In this document: positions 13,109 to 14,562 of the stretch, in pieces
Position numbering within the stretch: position 1 is the first letter of the stretch
Layout of the letters: each line of letters begins with the position of its first letter
Source: CAZOWL01 sp964583605
Lineage (GTDB): Bacteria > Pseudomonadota > Gammaproteobacteria > Chromatiales > Chromatiaceae
Length of the DNA stretch: 14,562 nt
Assembly: GCA_964583605.1 (NCBI GenBank)
Contig: CAZOWL010000102.1
Span: forward strand, 1-14,562
Direction: 5' to 3'
Translations under genes and position numbers: made by a program
Notes under the pieces: generated by a model
The model's database searches: none
What the model saw: the letters and a program-made list of their open reading frames with translations, nothing else
Told to the model about the DNA's origin: nothing

Positions 13109-13465
13109 GGACCGTCTTCCTTCGTCTGCGCACTGTTCGCCGCGGCGGCCGGGGTGCCCGTGCAGCCCGCACTGGCCGGCGATCCTGCCGCCGGCGCCGC
13201 GGCATGGGTCGAGCAGCACGAGCAGTCGGCAGGCGCTCCACCGCGCAGCTGCGCCACCTGCCACGGGCGTGATCTGACCGAGCCCGGCCGCCATGCCGTC
13301 ACCGGCAAGGTGATAGAGCCGTTGGCCCCGTCGGTCAATCCGGAGCGGCTCACCGATTCGGCCAAGATCGACAAATGGCTGCTGCGCAACTGCCGCTGGA
13401 CGCTCGGGCGCGAGTGTACGCCGCCCGAGCAGGCCGACTTCCTCAGTTACATCCGGAGTCAGTGA
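13105..13465 (+). CDS. shp: SHP-type cytochrome c (DUF1924), frameshift in signal peptide
   Basis: The mature part has haem motif CATCHGRDL, then GKVIEPLAPSVNPERLTDSA and KIDKWLLRNCRWTLGREC, which is DUF1924/sphaeroides haem protein. In SHP the sixth iron ligand is an asparagine that leaves when O2 or NO binds; the Asn in LLRNC, followed by two cysteines eight apart (C...C, a likely disulfide), is in the right place. The expected start is the ATG at 13105 overlapping the cytochrome b stop, but one extra base in TTCCTTC (about 13117-13123) breaks the frame. Removing it gives MRTVFFVCALFAAAAG...ALAGD, a good signal peptide. A GTG at 13154 would give no signal and no haem attachment. Confidence 0.85.
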
Positions 13466-13472
13466 GCAAAAG

Positions 13473-14066
13473 ATGATCATGATGCCCCATTCGTTCGTGT
13501 TCCTTTCCGCGCTGGTCACCGGCCTTCTGGCGCTCGGTACCGGCGGCATGGCGATCAGCGATGACGACGATGACAACGACCACTATCGCCGCGGCTGGCG
13601 ATCGCGCGCCGATGTCGCCCCGGTCGCCAATGAGACCTACCGAGCCGAGTGCGGCGCCTGCCACATACCCTACCAGCCCGGCCTGCTGCCGGGCAGTGTT
13701 TGGGAGGTCGTTATGCGGCCCGAGGCGCTCGCCGAGCACTACGGTGACATCGCCAGCCTCGGCGAGCCGCTGCGCGCGGAGCTCGCGGACTATCTGGTCG
13801 ACCACGCCGCCGACCAGGCGCAGCGCTCGCGGGCCCTCGCCGTAGCATCGCGAGCCGGTGCGACATCCTCGGCCACGCGGCTGCCGCGGATCAGCGAGAC
13901 GCGGTACTTCCTGCACGAACATCACGAGATGCCGCAGCGGCTCGTCGGCGGCAACCCCGAGGTGCGCAGCTTCAGCCAGTGCGATGCCTGCCATCGCGGT
14001 GCCGATGACGGCATCTACGACGAGGACGAGATCGTCATCCCGGGCGTCGGGCGCTGGGACGACTAA
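13473..14066 (+). CDS. Diheme cytochrome c (DHC family)
   Basis: 197 residues starting MIMMPHSFVFLSALVTGLLA (signal peptide), then an acidic stretch SDDDDDNDH. Haem 1 is CGACH (Cys60-His64) followed by IPYQPGLLP; haem 2 is CDACH (Cys170-His174). ETRYFLHEHHEMP contributes candidate distal histidines. This is the dihaem cytochrome c family (PF09626), known partner of SHP, passing electrons from cytochrome b to SHP in the periplasm. It lies 7 bp after the SHP stop. Of the clustered starts (ATG at 13473, 13479, 13482) the ribosome-binding site does not decide between them. Confidence 0.9.
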   Translation: MIMMPHSFVFLSALVTGLLALGTGGMAISDDDDDNDHYRRGWRSRADVAPVANETYRAECGACHIPYQPGLLPGSVWEVVMRPEALAEHYGDIASLGEPLRAELADYLVDHAADQAQRSRALAVASRAGATSSATRLPRISETRYFLHEHHEMPQRLVGGNPEVRSFSQCDACHRGADDGIYDEDEIVIPGVGRWDD

Positions 14067-14391
14067 TGCCGTCTCTTGTTTTCCGGCACGGTGTGTGCCG
14101 CGGTGATTTCCGAGGTGGCGCGCGCCGCCCGCGCGTGCCGAACAACACCTTCAAGGTCGGCACAACCCGTTACCCATACACCTCGCCAGCTTTCGCGCGT
14201 ACGCATCGACACGGCTGTTACCAGCCGCGCCGCAAGGCTCGATACTGGGCTCGCGGCTCACGATCACCCAGACGGGACTCCCACCCGCTAGAACACGCGG
14301 CCTTGCCAGGCCGCACTGGCCCTGTTTCCTCGCGTCCCTGTTCTTTCAAGGAGATCGCCCCGCAACGGGGCTTCCCTGGCCATCAGGCCCT
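14067..14391. other. Gene-free stretch with two hairpins
   Basis: Downstream of the DHC gene. Two perfect hairpins are visible: gcggcct-tgcc-aggccgc (14297-14314) and gccccg-caa-cggggc (14357-14371). The second is followed only by ttccct, so it is a weak candidate terminator. No reading frame has recognisable sequence. Confidence 0.5.
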
Positions 14392-14410
14392 GCTCACGTA
14401 GTACGTGAGC
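14392..14410. promoter_or_regulatory. 19-bp perfect palindrome
   Basis: gctcacgta-g-tacgtgagc: 9-bp perfect arms around one base. No T-tract. Length and symmetry suit a dimeric regulator's operator. It lies just before the partial frame at the right edge; its role is unknown. Confidence 0.5.
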
Positions 14411-14445
14411 GAAGGTCTGCGTCGCGACGAGGCACAGTACATTTT

Positions 14446-14562
14446 CGGCTCGACGGCGCGCCCCGCCTGATCGCCGCGCTGAAGAAGCGAGGCATCCCGG
14501 ATGCTTTGCTAACGATCATGGGGCGAGGCGAGCCACCCCGGATGATGAAAGATCGCCTCGCC
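14446..14562 (+). CDS. Partial, unidentified coding sequence at right edge
   Basis: The frame gives RLIAALKKRGIPDALLTIMG and then RGEPPRMMKDRLA, open to the window end, with amino-acid use that looks coding. Just upstream, in another frame, a GTG at 14405 gives SEGLRRDEAQYIFGSTAR before a stop, so the two may be one gene split by an indel near 14450-14462. No family recognised. Confidence 0.3.

Noticed and set aside
12293..13576. Long minus-strand open frame (427 codons)
   Set aside because: Antisense to cytochrome b and SHP, whose haem and membrane motifs are unmistakable.
14357..14371. Rho-independent terminator after DHC
   Set aside because: The stem is good but lies nearly 300 bp from the stop and lacks a T-run.
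14392..14410. LuxR-type box
   Set aside because: Size and symmetry fit, but the sequence does not carry a recognisable lux-box consensus and no LuxR gene is present.

Overview
The window is high-GC gammaproteobacterial-type DNA. I infer a purple sulfur bacterium (Chromatiaceae-like) or close relative from the gene mix (SHP/DHC cytochromes, GNAT-DUF1778 and DUF433 toxin-antitoxin loci, F-like tra remnants), but no single marker proves this. There are no rRNA or tRNA genes and no CRISPR array. It is an accessory or plastic region: intact genes alternate with truncated and frameshifted relics.

Left part (1-4051, all minus strand): a broken F/SXT-like conjugation operon. Read 5' to 3' it runs traL, a traE fragment, a traB 3' end, [toxin-antitoxin insert], a 5'-truncated DsbC-like thiol isomerase, traV split over two lipoprotein genes, and the first 39 codons of a TraA-like pilin. 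The pilin is cut by what looks like the end of an IS21-type element. The order matches traL-E-K-B...V-A of F/SXT/IncA-C operons; traK and most of traB are missing. Between traB and dsbC sit a complete DUF1778-GNAT toxin-antitoxin pair with a recognisable promoter/operator, a DUF433 antitoxin with an internally deleted DUF5615-like toxin remnant, and two 77-bp direct repeats exactly 1320 bp apart.

Middle part (4274-9046): a HEAT-repeat protein gene (one-base frameshift) is translationally coupled to a TGS1/PF09445-like methyltransferase. Convergent to them lie a MerR-type regulator and, upstream of it on the same strand, a 60-residue protein that is a stand-alone copy of the MerR protein's C-terminal domain. 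Next come a C-terminal fragment of DNA polymerase IV, an intact DUF1648 membrane protein, and a graveyard of fused gene pieces (ceramidase-like, HerA/DUF87-type ATPase N-terminus, winged-helix C-terminus).

Right part (9172-14066): the most coherent functional system. A divergent locus encodes a PepSY-domain exported protein, an OmpR-family response regulator and a histidine kinase (minus strand, overlapping genes). Opposite lies an electron-transfer operon: membrane cytochrome b, SHP-type (DUF1924) cytochrome c and diheme cytochrome c (DHC). The cytochrome promoter carries TGAC-N7-TGAC-N18-GTCAG followed by TAGGCT. The same arrangement, with identical spacing to the base, lies in front of an unrecognised exported protein 3.2 kb away (9172-9226), whose reading frame has a strong ribosome-binding site but ACG in place of ATG. 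I infer that this unknown protein belongs to the regulon of the two-component system.

Four genes (traV 3' half, HEAT, HerA remnant, SHP) are each broken by exactly one inserted base, mostly in or beside a homopolymer or short repeat. This could be real decay or an insertion-biased sequencing error, and matters for judging which genes are alive.
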